From: Curtobacterium sp. BH-2-1-1
GTDB taxonomy: Bacteria; Actinomycetota; Actinomycetes; Actinomycetales; Microbacteriaceae
Length of the DNA: 64,000 nt
NCBI RefSeq assembly: GCF_001806325.1
Contig: NZ_CP017580.1
Span: 1,178,001-1,242,000, forward strand
Reading direction: 5' to 3'
Shown here: piece after piece, positions 33,579 through 42,391 of the stretch
Layout: every line of letters starts with the position of its first letter
Position numbering within the stretch: position 1 is the first letter of the stretch
Program-made: the position numbers and the translations under genes
The notes under the pieces: generated by a model
Told to the model about the DNA's origin: nothing
Databases searched by the model: none
Seen by the model: only the letters and a program-made list of their open reading frames with translations

Positions 33579-34415
33579 ATGCGCGTGGCGACCTGGAACG
33601 TGAACTCCGTCCGCACCCGAGTGGGTCGGATCGTCGACTGGCTGGTGCGCGAGGACGTCGACGTCCTCGGCATGCAGGAGATCAAGTGCAAGCCGGAGCA
33701 GTTCCCGGTCGAGGCGTTCGAGGCCGCCGGGTACCAGGTCGAGGCGCACGGCCTGAACCAGTGGAACGGGGTGGCCTTCGCCAGCCGCCTCCCGCTCGAG
33801 GACGTCACCCGCGACTTCCCCGGCCAGCCCGGGTTCCTCAAGGGGCACGAGGGCCCCGACCTCCCGGTGGAGGCCCGCGCCCTCGGTGTCACGGTCGACG
33901 GTGTCCGCCTGTGGAGCCTCTACGTGCCGAACGGGCGCGAGGTCGGCGACCCGCACTACACGTACAAGCTCGACTGGCTCGGGCAGTTGGCCGACCGCAC
34001 CTCGGAGTGGCTCACCGCGCACCCCGAGCAGCCGCTCGCGCTGATGGGCGACTGGAACGTGGCGCCGCTCGACTCCGACGTGTGGGACGTCTCGGTCTTC
34101 GAGGGGCACACGCACGTCACCGAACCCGAGCGCGCGGCCTTCCGGGAGTTCGAGGCGCGTGGCCTGCAGGACGTCGTCCGCCCGATCGTGCCGGACGGCT
34201 ACACCTACTGGGACTACAAGTCCCTGCGCTTCCCCCGCAACGAGGGCATGCGCATCGACTTCATCATGGGCTCGCAGGCGTTCTCGGACGTCGTGACGGA
34301 CGCCCGCATCCACCGCGACGAGCGGAAGGGCGACGCGCCGAGCGACCACGTCCCGGTGTCGGTCGACCTCGACCTCGAGACCTCGCTCGACGACGACCGG
34401 CCGATGATCTTCTGA
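33579..34415 (+). CDS. xth: Exodeoxyribonuclease III / AP endonuclease
   Basis: 278 residues. Repairs abasic sites and trims 3' ends. Motifs: TWNVNSVRTR (Asn7), QEIKC (Glu34, metal), GDWNVAPLDSD (Asp/Asn), and SDHVPV (Asp-His pair). Alternatives such as sphingomyelinase-like phosphatases lack this set. TAGGTT lies seven bases before the ATG and there is no ribosome site, so a leaderless transcript is likely. Divergent from the asp23 operon. Confidence 0.96.
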   Translation: MRVATWNVNSVRTRVGRIVDWLVREDVDVLGMQEIKCKPEQFPVEAFEAAGYQVEAHGLNQWNGVAFASRLPLEDVTRDFPGQPGFLKGHEGPDLPVEARALGVTVDGVRLWSLYVPNGREVGDPHYTYKLDWLGQLADRTSEWLTAHPEQPLALMGDWNVAPLDSDVWDVSVFEGHTHVTEPERAAFREFEARGLQDVVRPIVPDGYTYWDYKSLRFPRNEGMRIDFIMGSQAFSDVVTDARIHRDERKGDAPSDHVPVSVDLDLETSLDDDRPMIF

Positions 34416-34511
34416 CGCCTTCTGTTACTCCCCGCGTCCGCCCTCGTTGAGCGGGGCGGACCCAGCGACGTACGTTGCCTGCACCGAACCCCTTCGAGAG
34501 CAGGTGAAGCC

Positions 34512-34769
34512 ATGTCCCGCACGACCCCGTCGACGATCCTTCCGATCCAGCGCGTCATGGCCGACGCCACGCCCCGCGCCTGGAGGGACGGCATCGTCGT
34601 CGAGACACGCCCCGCCGACGTGGTGGTCGCGTTCCTCGACGGCGGCGTGACGCAGCTGCGGGTGGCGGACGCCGACACGCTCGTGTCGGTCGGCGACCCG
34701 GTCGCCCACCACCCGGCCGCGGAGATCCTCAGCGCCGGCGGTCGGAAGACCACCGCGCGCACCGCGTGA
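34512..34769 (+). CDS. Small protein of 85 residues
   Basis: ATG preceded by AGGTGA. The sequence (MSRTTPSTILPIQRVMADA ... GIVVETRPADVVVAFLDGGV ... LRVADADTLVSVGDPVAHH) is predicted to be a small beta-strand domain with no cysteine or membrane segment. It stands alone and ends four bases before the stop of the convergent copper-binding gene. Not recognised. Confidence 0.62.
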   Translation: MSRTTPSTILPIQRVMADATPRAWRDGIVVETRPADVVVAFLDGGVTQLRVADADTLVSVGDPVAHHPAAEILSAGGRKTTARTA

Positions 34770-34773
34770 CGCG

Positions 34774-35181
34774 TCAGGCGGTCATCGAGGCCATCATCGC
34801 CTCGCACTTCGCGACCATCTCGTCGCACGCCATCGCGCAGTAGCGGCACGACTCGTCCATGTCCGCGTGGCTGCGGCACTCGGCGGCACACGCCGTGCCC
34901 ATCGCGACGCAGGCCGTGAGCATCGCGCGCATGCTGTCGACGTCCATGCCCATCGGACGCATCATCATCCGCATGCCGGTGTCGGCCATCATCGCCGTGT
35001 TCGAGCACATCGCGGCACACGTGGCCATGTCGGCACCCATCTGCATGTCGCTCGCGGAGCACATCGTCGCGGCCATCGACGCGGCGTTCATCGCCATCAT
35101 CGTGTCCTGCATGAGCTCAGCGTCCATCGCCACGGGCATCTCGCTCGTGGACATGGTCTTCATCATCGCCATGGTGTCCAT
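34774..35181 (-). CDS. Met/Cys-rich four-helix probable copper-binding protein
   Basis: 135 residues with 34 methionines and 10 cysteines. Helices carry Cys-x3-Cys and similar spacings (ATCAAMCSN, TACVAM, TACAAEC, SCRYCAMACDEM), as in Csp copper-storage and DUF326-type proteins, where Cys line the inside of a four-helix bundle and bind many Cu(I). No signal peptide, so cytosolic. GGAGG is six bases before the ATG. A copper detoxification or storage role is inferred. The Met fraction is unusually high, a quarter of all residues. Confidence 0.8.
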   Translation of the reverse strand: MDTMAMMKTMSTSEMPVAMDAELMQDTMMAMNAASMAATMCSASDMQMGADMATCAAMCSNTAMMADTGMRMMMRPMGMDVDSMRAMLTACVAMGTACAAECRSHADMDESCRYCAMACDEMVAKCEAMMASMTA

Positions 35182-35243
35182 CGGGGACCTCCTCTTCCGT
35201 TCGGTGGCGCCCACGGTACGCGCCGCCCCGATGCGGCACGCGG

Positions 35244-36176
35244 CTAGGGGTGCAGGAGCGCGGCGACCGCGACCAGCACCGGCACGGAACCGATCGTCGA
35301 GATGAGCACCACGTCCCGCGCGACCGGCACCGCCGCCCCGTACCGCTGCGCATAGTTGAAGACGTTCTGCGCCGCCGGCAGCGCCCCGAGGGTCGTGAGC
35401 ACGAAGACGTCCTGGTCCCCCAGCCCGAACACGAACCGGGCGAACACGAACGCCACGGCCGGCATCACGACGAGCTTGATCGCCGACGCCACGATGACGT
35501 CCGTCCGGATCGCCGGGTCGCGGAGCGGGGTCGCACCGTGCAGGCTCATCCCGAACGACAGCAGGACCACGGGCACGGCGGCCGCGCCGACCAGCGAGAA
35601 CGGCTCGAGCACGGGCGTCGGCAGGTCGATGCCCGTTGCCGAGAAGACCAGGCCCACGAGCGAGGCGATGATGATCGGGTTCCGGAACGGCCCCGAGACC
35701 CGGCGCCACCAGCTCCCGCCCGCCGAGGTCGCGGTGTCCAGGATCGTCAGCGCGATCGGCGCGAGCACGATGAGCTGCAGCAGGATGACCGGCACGACCG
35801 CGGTGGCCTGGCCGAGGACGTAGACGGCGACCGGCAGCCCGATGTTGTTCGCGTTGACGTAGCTCGCGGCGAGCGCCCCGACCGTCGTGGTCGTGAGCGG
35901 CCGGCGCAGGACGACCCGGAAGACCACGCCGGCACCGATGGCCACCACGACCGCGCTGAGCAGGGACACCCACAGCATCGGCGACAGCAGGACGTGGATG
36001 TCCGCCGTGGCGATCGTGTGGAAGAGCAGGCAGGGCATGAGCACGAAGAACGCGAGCCGGCTCATCACGAACTGGGCGTGCTGGCCGAGCAGTCCGATGC
36101 GTCCGACGACGTACCCGGCGGCGATGATCGCGCCGATGATCGCGAAGCCGGTCAACACGCCACCCATCGGCTCCAT
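35244..36176 (-). CDS. AEC family auxin-efflux-type transporter
   Basis: 310 residues and ten membrane segments. The two halves have the membrane-transport (Mem_trans) pattern: NANNIGLPVAVYVLG in the first half and TTLGALPAAQNVFNYAQRYG in the second, the latter the conserved broken helix. Bacterial members export or import dicarboxylates such as malate. Start ambiguous: ATG 36176 or the next in-frame ATG at 36167, which has GGAG close by. Divergent from the nitroreductase gene. Confidence 0.9.
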   Translation of the reverse strand: MEPMGGVLTGFAIIGAIIAAGYVVGRIGLLGQHAQFVMSRLAFFVLMPCLLFHTIATADIHVLLSPMLWVSLLSAVVVAIGAGVVFRVVLRRPLTTTTVGALAASYVNANNIGLPVAVYVLGQATAVVPVILLQLIVLAPIALTILDTATSAGGSWWRRVSGPFRNPIIIASLVGLVFSATGIDLPTPVLEPFSLVGAAAVPVVLLSFGMSLHGATPLRDPAIRTDVIVASAIKLVVMPAVAFVFARFVFGLGDQDVFVLTTLGALPAAQNVFNYAQRYGAAVPVARDVVLISTIGSVPVLVAVAALLHP

Positions 36177-36240
36177 CCTTGCACCATGTGACGTTGCTCA
36201 GGCCGGAAATGCGAACGCATCGAATACCGTTGTGCCCACC

Positions 36241-36837
36241 ATGACCTCGACGAACTCCAGCACGCTCACGCGTTCGACCGACTCCAGCCAGCCCCTCGTC
36301 CCCCTGCTCGAGGAGCGGTGGAGCCCCCGTTCCTACGACGAGACCGCGACGATCGACGACGCGGCGTACGACGCGGTCCTCGAAGCCGCTCGCTGGGCCC
36401 CGTCGGCCATGAACTTCCAGCCGCGCCGCTTCATCGCCGGCCGCCGTGGCACCGAGACGTTCCGGAAGATCAACGAGAACCTGCTGGGCTTCAACGCCGC
36501 CTGGGCCTTCCGCGCCAGCGCCCTGGTCGTCGGTGTGCTCGAGACCGTGACCGAGGACGGCGACGAGCGTCCCTTCGCCCAGTACGACCTCGGCCAGTCC
36601 CTCGCGGCCCTGACCGTCCAGGCGCACGCCGAGGGTCTGCACGTGCACCAGATGGCGGGCATCGACGCCGAGGGCCTCCGTGCCGCGTTCGACCTGCCGG
36701 AGCGGTTCCTGCCCTACACGGTCACCGCGATCGGCACCGTGGCGGACCCGTCGCAGCTCGACGACAAGGCCGCCGAGCGCGAGGTCGCCCCGCGGACCCG
36801 TCTCCCCCTCGACGAGGTCGTCCTCGTCAAGGAGTAG
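36241..36837 (+). CDS. Nitroreductase family protein
   Basis: 198 residues. FMN-dependent reductase fold: SPRSYD (Arg-Ser-x-x), EAARWAPSAMNFQPRRF (FMN-binding), and a C-terminal IGTVADPSQLDD. Such enzymes reduce nitroaromatics, quinones or enones with NAD(P)H. No clear partner gene; divergent from the AEC transporter. TACCGT about 11 bases before the ATG may be the -10. Confidence 0.9.
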   Translation: MTSTNSSTLTRSTDSSQPLVPLLEERWSPRSYDETATIDDAAYDAVLEAARWAPSAMNFQPRRFIAGRRGTETFRKINENLLGFNAAWAFRASALVVGVLETVTEDGDERPFAQYDLGQSLAALTVQAHAEGLHVHQMAGIDAEGLRAAFDLPERFLPYTVTAIGTVADPSQLDDKAAEREVAPRTRLPLDEVVLVKE

Positions 36838-36853
36838 TCCTGCACCACTGCAC

Positions 36854-36883
36854 GCGGCCGCATCCCCACCGGGGTGCGGCCGC
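36854..36883. terminator. Hairpin after nitroreductase
   Basis: GCGGCCGCATCCCC / GGGGTGCGGCCGC stem with one bulged base and a three-base loop, 17 bases past the stop. No U-tract. Confidence 0.7.
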
Positions 36884-36916
36884 TGCCGTGTGCGGCGGGG
36901 CGTAGCATGTACTGAC

Positions 36917-37351
36917 ATGCAGCACGACGCGAACACCCCCGGCCCCGAGATGAACTTCTACACCCGCAAGTGGGTCCGTCCGGAGGACCTCAACGCCAAC
37001 GGCACCCTGTTCGGCGGCAGCCTCCTCCGCTGGATCGACGAGGAAGCCGCCGTCTACGCGATCATCCAGCTCGGCAACGGCAAGGTCGTCACGAAGTACA
37101 TGTCCGAGATCGTGTTCGTGTCGTCCGCGCGAGAGGGCGACATCGTCGAGATCGGTCTCGTCGCCACCCGCTTCGGCCGCACCTCGCTGACGATGCGGGC
37201 CGAGGCACGGAACCTCTTCACGCACCGCAGCATCCTCACCATCGACGAGGTCGTGTTCGTCAACCTCGACGAGGACGGCTCCCCGGCGCCGCACGGCTAC
37301 ACCGACATCACGTACGACCGCGACCGGGTGCCCGCCACGCACCGCGCGTGA
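36917..37351 (+). CDS. Acyl-CoA thioesterase (hotdog fold)
   Basis: 144 residues. Single hotdog domain: PEDLNANGTLFGGSLLRWIDEEAA (the helix with the catalytic Asp), then KVVTKYMSEIVFVSSAREGDIVEI. The N-terminal VRPEDLNANG and FGGSLL match the YciA-like branch that cleaves short and medium acyl-CoA. ATG preceded by TAGCAT eight bases upstream, a leaderless pattern. Confidence 0.9.
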   Translation: MQHDANTPGPEMNFYTRKWVRPEDLNANGTLFGGSLLRWIDEEAAVYAIIQLGNGKVVTKYMSEIVFVSSAREGDIVEIGLVATRFGRTSLTMRAEARNLFTHRSILTIDEVVFVNLDEDGSPAPHGYTDITYDRDRVPATHRA

Positions 37352-37431
37352 CACCGCAGACATCACGCAGCGCCGTCCGGGCAGGGCATCGCACCCGGCA
37401 TGTGATCGGGGGCCTCTGGCAGGATCGGGGC

Positions 37432-38190
37432 ATGACCACGCCCCGCCTCGTCGCCTTCGACCTGGACGACACCCTCGCCCCCTCGAAGTCCGCGCTCGAC
37501 ACCCGGATGCTCGAGACCTTCGCGTCCCTGCTCGAGGTCGTGCCGGTCGCGGTGATCTCCGGCGGCAACTTCCAGCAGTTCGAGCAGCAGCTGGTCGCAC
37601 CCCTGCGGCGTCGCGACGGGCTCGTGCTCGACGACCTGCACCTCCTGCCGACCTGCGGCACCGCCTACTACCGGTGGACCGGCGACGACTGGGCGCTCCA
37701 GTACGCCGAGGACCTCACCGACGAGCAGAAGGCGCGCGCCCTGGCCGCGGTCGAGGCCGAGGCCAAGGCCGCCGGCTTCTGGGAGTCCGAGACGTGGGGC
37801 CCCATCCTCGAGGACCGCGGGTCCCAGATCACGTTCTCCGCGCTCGGCCAGTCCGCTCCGGTCGACGTGAAGAAGCAGTGGGACCCGACGGGCGCGAAGA
37901 AGGACGAACTCCGTCGGCGCGTCCAGGCCGAGCTGCCCGACCTCGAGGTCCGTTCCGGTGGCTCGACGAGCGTCGACATCACCCGCAAGGGCATCGACAA
38001 GGCGTACGGCATGCAGCGCCTGGCCGAGATCACGAGCGTCGCGCTCGACGACATGCTGTTCGTCGGCGACCGCCTCGACCCCGAGGGCAACGACTACCCG
38101 GTGAAGGCCCTCGGCGTCCCCTGCCACGCGGTCGAGGGCTGGGAGGACACCGACGCGTTCCTCACGGAGCTGATCCCCACCCTGCGCTGA
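37432..38190 (+). CDS. HAD-IIB family hydrolase (phosphomannomutase/SPP-like)
   Basis: 252 residues. HAD motifs: DLDDTLAPSK (nucleophile and acid Asp), VISGGNF (Ser), GIDKAYGM (Lys) and FVGDRLDPEGND (metal Asp). The C2b cap order matches eukaryotic-type phosphomannomutases and sucrose/trehalose phosphatases; CAGGAT six bases before the ATG suggests leaderless start. No sugar gene is adjacent to settle the substrate. Confidence 0.88.
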   Translation: MTTPRLVAFDLDDTLAPSKSALDTRMLETFASLLEVVPVAVISGGNFQQFEQQLVAPLRRRDGLVLDDLHLLPTCGTAYYRWTGDDWALQYAEDLTDEQKARALAAVEAEAKAAGFWESETWGPILEDRGSQITFSALGQSAPVDVKKQWDPTGAKKDELRRRVQAELPDLEVRSGGSTSVDITRKGIDKAYGMQRLAEITSVALDDMLFVGDRLDPEGNDYPVKALGVPCHAVEGWEDTDAFLTELIPTLR

Positions 38191-38229
38191 AGGAGCGGGC
38201 GCCGACGGAACGGGCGCTGACGCGCCGAC

Positions 38230-38244
38230 GGACGGGAGGCGCGG
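38230..38244. repeat. Repeat family A, half copy
   Basis: GGACGGGAGGCGCGG just before the stop of trpF in a convergent gap. No paired arm. Confidence 0.65.
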
Positions 38245-38252
38245 CGAACCAC

Positions 38253-38876
38253 TCAGGGGATGCTGCGGACCGCCTCGACGAACGCCCGGATCTTCGCCTC
38301 GTCCTTCACGCCGCGCTCGGACTCGACACCGCTCGACACGTCCACGCCGTCCGGGTCGAGCGACTCGATCGCCGCGACCACGTTGGCCGGCGTCAGCCCG
38401 CCCGCGAGGATCCACGCTTCGTCGACCTTCCCCGTGATCGAGGCGGGGTCGATGAGCCGACCGCTGCCCGGCACCGCGGCGTCGAGCAGGAGCAGGTCGT
38501 GGTCGTAGGACGCGCGCTGTTCCGGCGTCTCGGCCAGGTAGTCCTCGGCCGCGACCGCCCGGATCGTGAAGAACCCGGCGTCACGGGCGCGCGCGAAGTC
38601 CGTGGCCGACTCGCCGCCGTGCAGCTGCAACGTGGTGAGCCCCACGGCCGAGGCGATGCCGACGACCTCGTCGATCTCCTGGTCACGGAAGACCCCGACC
38701 GCGTCGATGCCGTCCGGCACCCGCTCGACGAGCTCCTTCGCGAGGTCCGCCGTCACGGTCCGGGGGCTGCCGGCGGCGAAGACGAACCCGACCGCGTCCG
38801 CACCCGCGTCGATGGCGGCATCCACGGTCGCAGGGGTCGACAGGCCGCAGATCTTGATCCATCGCTGGTCGGTCAT
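38253..38876 (-). CDS. trpF: Phosphoribosylanthranilate isomerase
   Basis: 207 residues, TIM barrel of tryptophan synthesis. KICGLSTPATVDAAIDAGADAVGFVFA contains the catalytic Cys (KICG), LLDAAVPGSG has the catalytic Asp, and LAGGLTPANV plus VDVSSGVESERGVKD are the phosphate loops. No other trp gene is nearby, so it is detached from the operon. ATG with CAGGAT seven bases upstream. Confidence 0.95.
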   Translation of the reverse strand: MTDQRWIKICGLSTPATVDAAIDAGADAVGFVFAAGSPRTVTADLAKELVERVPDGIDAVGVFRDQEIDEVVGIASAVGLTTLQLHGGESATDFARARDAGFFTIRAVAAEDYLAETPEQRASYDHDLLLLDAAVPGSGRLIDPASITGKVDEAWILAGGLTPANVVAAIESLDPDGVDVSSGVESERGVKDEAKIRAFVEAVRSIP

Positions 38877-38952
38877 GCCGTCCATCCTGCCAGGGACCCC
38901 GGAGGTGCGGAGCGGCCGCCGGTACGGGGTGCGCGGCGGCCGTGCGACCGGC

Positions 38953-40005
38953 CTAGTGCAGGGTGCCGGCGACGTAGGACGCCCCGCAGGCGACCAGGAC
39001 GCCGAAGGCCGCGAACGACCCGACGAGCACGTTCCGCCGCCGCCAGCGCCGCACGGTGACGAACGTCCCACGCTTGGCGTGCCGGTGCGCGGCGCGGTGC
39101 AGGCGGTGGTCGCGCTTGTGCTTCACGCGCTGCGGCCCCAGCGGCACCGGACCGGTGATCTGGGCCGAACCACCGCGGAGGGCGTTCGCGATCGCCACCG
39201 CGGTCGGGCGGCGGTCGGGGTCGCGCGCGGTCATCTTCGCGAGGAGGTCCCGCCACTCCGGCGCGATGCCGTCCGGGATCTCGGGGTCGTGGCGGAGCCG
39301 TGCGAGTGCCGCCTCGATGAGGGTGCCGGAGTACTCCTGCTTGCCGGTCAGGGCCTCGAGCAGCACCAGTCCGAGCGAGTAGACATCGGTGGCGAAGCCG
39401 ATGGGTTCACCGGCGACCTGCTCGGGGCTGAGGTACGCGGCCGTGCCGATGATCGTGCCGTCGTTCGTCAGACGCGAGCCGTCGACGAAGTGGGCGACGC
39501 CGAAGTCGGTGAGCTTCACGGTGCGCGCGAAGCCCGACGAGCCCTCGTCGCTGATGAGGATGTTCGCCGGCTTCACGTCGCGGTGGACGATGCCGCGCGA
39601 GTGCACGTACGCCAGCGCGTCGGCCAGCTGGGCGCCGAGGTCGGCCACCTCGTAGTTGTGCAGGGCGCCCCCGGCGAGCCGTCGCAGGAGCGTCGTGTCC
39701 GCGATGAGCTCCATCACGATGTACCGGTGCGGACCGTCCTCGAAGTCGTGGGTGCCGGCGTCGTACAACGGGATGAGCCCCGGGTGCGACAGCATGCTGA
39801 GCAGCCGGATCTCGCGCTCTTGGCGGACCCGGTCGGCCGTGGTCATCGACTCGGGCGTGGCGAAGAGCTTCACGGCGACGGCACGGTAGGTGTGCTCGTC
39901 ACGTGCTTCGTAGACGGACCCCATGCCGCCCGTGCCGATGAGCTTCACGAGGCGGTAGCGGCCCGAGAGGACCGTTTCCGACCGTGTGTCGTTCAGCAGG
40001 GTCAT
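38953..40005 (-). CDS. Membrane-anchored serine/threonine protein kinase
   Basis: 350 residues. Kinase domain: GTGGMGSVY (~24-32), Lys46 (AVAVKLF), HRDVKPANIL, DFGVAHF, and GTAAYLSPEQVAG. A basic linker leads to a C-terminal helix (VLVGSFAAFGVLVACGASYVA) with almost no outside domain, so it lacks PASTA repeats and senses nothing outside. Substrates unknown. The start at MTLLNDTRSE was chosen over residues further up, which are untypical. Confidence 0.94.
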   Translation of the reverse strand: MTLLNDTRSETVLSGRYRLVKLIGTGGMGSVYEARDEHTYRAVAVKLFATPESMTTADRVRQEREIRLLSMLSHPGLIPLYDAGTHDFEDGPHRYIVMELIADTTLLRRLAGGALHNYEVADLGAQLADALAYVHSRGIVHRDVKPANILISDEGSSGFARTVKLTDFGVAHFVDGSRLTNDGTIIGTAAYLSPEQVAGEPIGFATDVYSLGLVLLEALTGKQEYSGTLIEAALARLRHDPEIPDGIAPEWRDLLAKMTARDPDRRPTAVAIANALRGGSAQITGPVPLGPQRVKHKRDHRLHRAAHRHAKRGTFVTVRRWRRRNVLVGSFAAFGVLVACGASYVAGTLH

Positions 40006-40203
40006 GGCTGATGTCGTTCCGTCCGGAGCCGGTGTTCCGTGGCAGTTGCCAACGTGGTGACTCACCCAGTACGGTACGCGGCCGCCCCGTGATCCGCGCG
40101 GACGTTATGACATCGTGATCGGCCCACTTCCCTGTGTTCATGCGGATGCATCGGGGTACAGTCCGACGTCCGAACAGGTGAGCGATCACGCAAGGAGGAC
40201 ACC

Positions 40204-40407
40204 ATGGCGCTGTCGAAGGGCGACACCGTGCACTGGAACACGTCGCAGGGGAAGACGACCGGCACGCTCGTGCAGAAGCGGGTCTCGGACTTCGAGTTCG
40301 ACGGCCAGTCGTTCAAGCCGAGCGACGACGACCCGTACTGGATCGTCGAGTCGGAGAAGTCCGGCAAGCGCGCCGCCCACAAGGAGTCGGCGCTGACGAA
40401 GGCGTGA
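40204..40407 (+). CDS. HVA1/TUDOR-type small protein (DUF2945)
   Basis: 67 residues: MALSKGDTVHWNTSQGKTTG then SDDDPYWIVESEKSGKRAAHKESAL, the complete DUF2945/hypervirulence-associated TUDOR module. GGAGG lies six bases before the ATG; TACAGT at 40158 is a -10 candidate. Function unknown. Confidence 0.92.
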   Translation: MALSKGDTVHWNTSQGKTTGTLVQKRVSDFEFDGQSFKPSDDDPYWIVESEKSGKRAAHKESALTKA

Positions 40408-40411
40408 GCGC

Positions 40412-41161
40412 TCAGTCGCCGGCGGGCTCGGCGCGACGACGGCCTCGGGCAGCCACTGCGCCGTGCTCGGTGCGTTGGTTCCGCTCGGCCCGGATGCGTC
40501 GGACCCGTCGGACGACGAATGTCACCACGACGACGGCGATCGCCACGTAGAGGACCCGGTCGATCCACTCGGTGTACTGCTCGACCTTGTCGTACTGGGT
40601 CCCGAAGGCCGCTCCGAGCAGCACCAGGGCGCTGTTCCAGATCCCGCTCGCGATGATCGTGAACACCGAGAACGTCCCGAGGTGCATCCGGTCCGCTCCG
40701 GCCGGCAGCGAGATGAGGCTCCGGACGATCGGCACGAACCGGCCGAAGAAGACCGCGCTCTTGCCGTGCCGGTGGAACCAGTCCGCCGCCTTGCGGAAGT
40801 CGTCCTCGTCGACGAGGGGCAGCTTGCCGAGCCAGCGCGTCGTCCGCTCGAAGCCGATGACGGCGCCGAGCCAGTACAGCACCAGTGCGCCGAGGTAGGA
40901 GCCGAGCGTCGCGAGCAGCAGGACGAGCACGAGGTTCATCCGGCCGGCACCCGCCAGGAACCCGGCCAACGGCAGGATCACCTCGGACGGGATCGGCGGG
41001 AAGACCGTCTCGACGAAGAGCATCAGCGCGACGCCCCACTCCCCCAGGGCGTCGATGAGCTGCAGCACGAGGCCGGAGAGCCCGCCCATCTCGGGGTCCG
41101 CGGCGGAGTCGCCGGCGGCGACGGTCATGGTGTGGGCAGGCGCAGCCACGGCAGTCGTCAT
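40412..41161 (-). CDS. DedA family membrane protein
   Basis: 249 residues, five or six membrane segments. DedA hallmarks: VETVFPPIPSEVILPLAGFLAG and FGRFVPIVRSLISLPAGADRM (with FxRxxPxxR). Bacterial DedA proteins recycle undecaprenyl phosphate or scramble lipids and support envelope integrity. Convergent with the HVA1 gene, 4 bases apart. Confidence 0.94.
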   Translation of the reverse strand: MTTAVAAPAHTMTVAAGDSAADPEMGGLSGLVLQLIDALGEWGVALMLFVETVFPPIPSEVILPLAGFLAGAGRMNLVLVLLLATLGSYLGALVLYWLGAVIGFERTTRWLGKLPLVDEDDFRKAADWFHRHGKSAVFFGRFVPIVRSLISLPAGADRMHLGTFSVFTIIASGIWNSALVLLGAAFGTQYDKVEQYTEWIDRVLYVAIAVVVVTFVVRRVRRIRAERNQRTEHGAVAARGRRRAEPAGD

Positions 41162-41212
41162 CCCCCGATGGTGCCTGAGTGCCCTGTCAGGACCCGGCAC
41201 GCAGCCTGGACG

Positions 41213-42361
41213 TCAGCCGAGTCCCATGTGCGTCGTCCGGACGTGGGTCAGGGAACGGGCGAGGGCGCCGCGGGCCACGGCGTCGCGGCCGACCGTCGAC
41301 GGGACGATCTCGACGGGGTGCCGGAGCTGCGGCGTGACGATCTCGGTCAGGGCCTCGCAGAACACCGGGGCCGCGGGCAGGACCTCGCCCCCGACGACGA
41401 CCACCTCGGGGTCGATCGTCGCGATGAGCTGGACGACCCCGGGCGCGACGTCCGCGGCGAGCGCCCGCACGGCCGCGGCGGCGTCCGGGTCGCCTTGCCC
41501 GGCCGACGCCATGACGGACTCGACGTCCGTACCGGGGGTGATCCGCGCCTCCAGTCGGGCGGGTGCGTCGGGCCATCCGGTCGAAGCCAGGCCGCCCATC
41601 TCGCCGGCCGCCCCGCGCGCACCGCGTGCGAGGGACCCGTCGACCAGGTAGGCCGCCCCGATCTGGCGACCCATCACCAGGTACAGGCCGTCCTGCACGC
41701 CGCGGAAGCGTCCCCACATCGCCTCGGCGGTGGCGGCGAGCTTGGCGTCGTTGTCGAAGAACGTGGTGGCCGTGGGGAACAGGTCGCCGATCCGGCCGGG
41801 GACCCGTCGCTCGACCCACTGCGGGACCGCGACGGTGTAGTCGATCTCGCCGGAACGGTCCACGACGGCCGGGACCCCGAAGGTGGCGGCGAGGAGCCGC
41901 GACGGGTCGGTGCCCTCGACCAGACGACGGACGACGTCCTGCACGCTCTCCCACGCCTGCTCGGCGGAGGCGAGGTCGGTGTAGACCTCCTCGACCCGGG
42001 CGAGCTGCCGACCGCGGAGGTCCGAGCGGAGCCCCACGATGCCGTGCAGCCCGAGGTCGACCCCGAGCACCGACCCGGCCCCGGCGTCCGCGCGGAACCG
42101 CTTCGCGCGGCGCCCCGCCTTGTTCGGCGTGGCGATCGCCTCGGCCTCGGTGACCCACCCCTCGTCGACGAGGTCGGCCAGCGCCGCCTCGACCGTGGGG
42201 CGCGACAGACCCACGGTCTGCCCGAGCTCGGTGACGGTGTGCGAGCCGTCGTCACGGAAGAGCTCCGCGAGGAGCGCACGCGAGTTGATGAGTCGGAGCA
42301 TCCCCGGCGTGCTGCCGACGACACCGTTCGGAAGCGTTGACACGGTCTCGTCCACGGCCAT
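41213..42361 (-). CDS. ROK family transcriptional regulator
   Basis: 382 residues. N-terminal winged helix (TVTELGQTVGLSRPTVEAALADLVDEGWV), then a ROK sugar-kinase-like domain (VLGVDLGLHGIVGL ... FDNDAKLAATAEAMWG ... GRQIGAAYLVDGSLARG). The CxCGxxGC zinc site of true ROK kinases is absent, so it is a regulator of sugar genes of the NagC/Mlc type. It is divergent from the GH20 hexosaminidase, 30 bp apart, and probably controls it in response to an amino sugar. TAATAT seven bases before the ATG suggests leaderless translation; GTG 42355 with GGAGG is the alternative. Confidence 0.9.
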   Translation of the reverse strand: MAVDETVSTLPNGVVGSTPGMLRLINSRALLAELFRDDGSHTVTELGQTVGLSRPTVEAALADLVDEGWVTEAEAIATPNKAGRRAKRFRADAGAGSVLGVDLGLHGIVGLRSDLRGRQLARVEEVYTDLASAEQAWESVQDVVRRLVEGTDPSRLLAATFGVPAVVDRSGEIDYTVAVPQWVERRVPGRIGDLFPTATTFFDNDAKLAATAEAMWGRFRGVQDGLYLVMGRQIGAAYLVDGSLARGARGAAGEMGGLASTGWPDAPARLEARITPGTDVESVMASAGQGDPDAAAAVRALAADVAPGVVQLIATIDPEVVVVGGEVLPAAPVFCEALTEIVTPQLRHPVEIVPSTVGRDAVARGALARSLTHVRTTHMGLG

Positions 42362-42391
42362 AGCCTCCATATTACGAAAGATCATTGAGGA
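42362..42391. promoter_or_regulatory. 30-bp divergent promoter of ROK regulator and GH20
   Basis: Contains TAATAT (- strand, seven bases before the regulator start) and the sequence CCATATTACGAAAGATCATT on the + strand. So short a space must hold both promoters and any operator. Confidence 0.6.
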
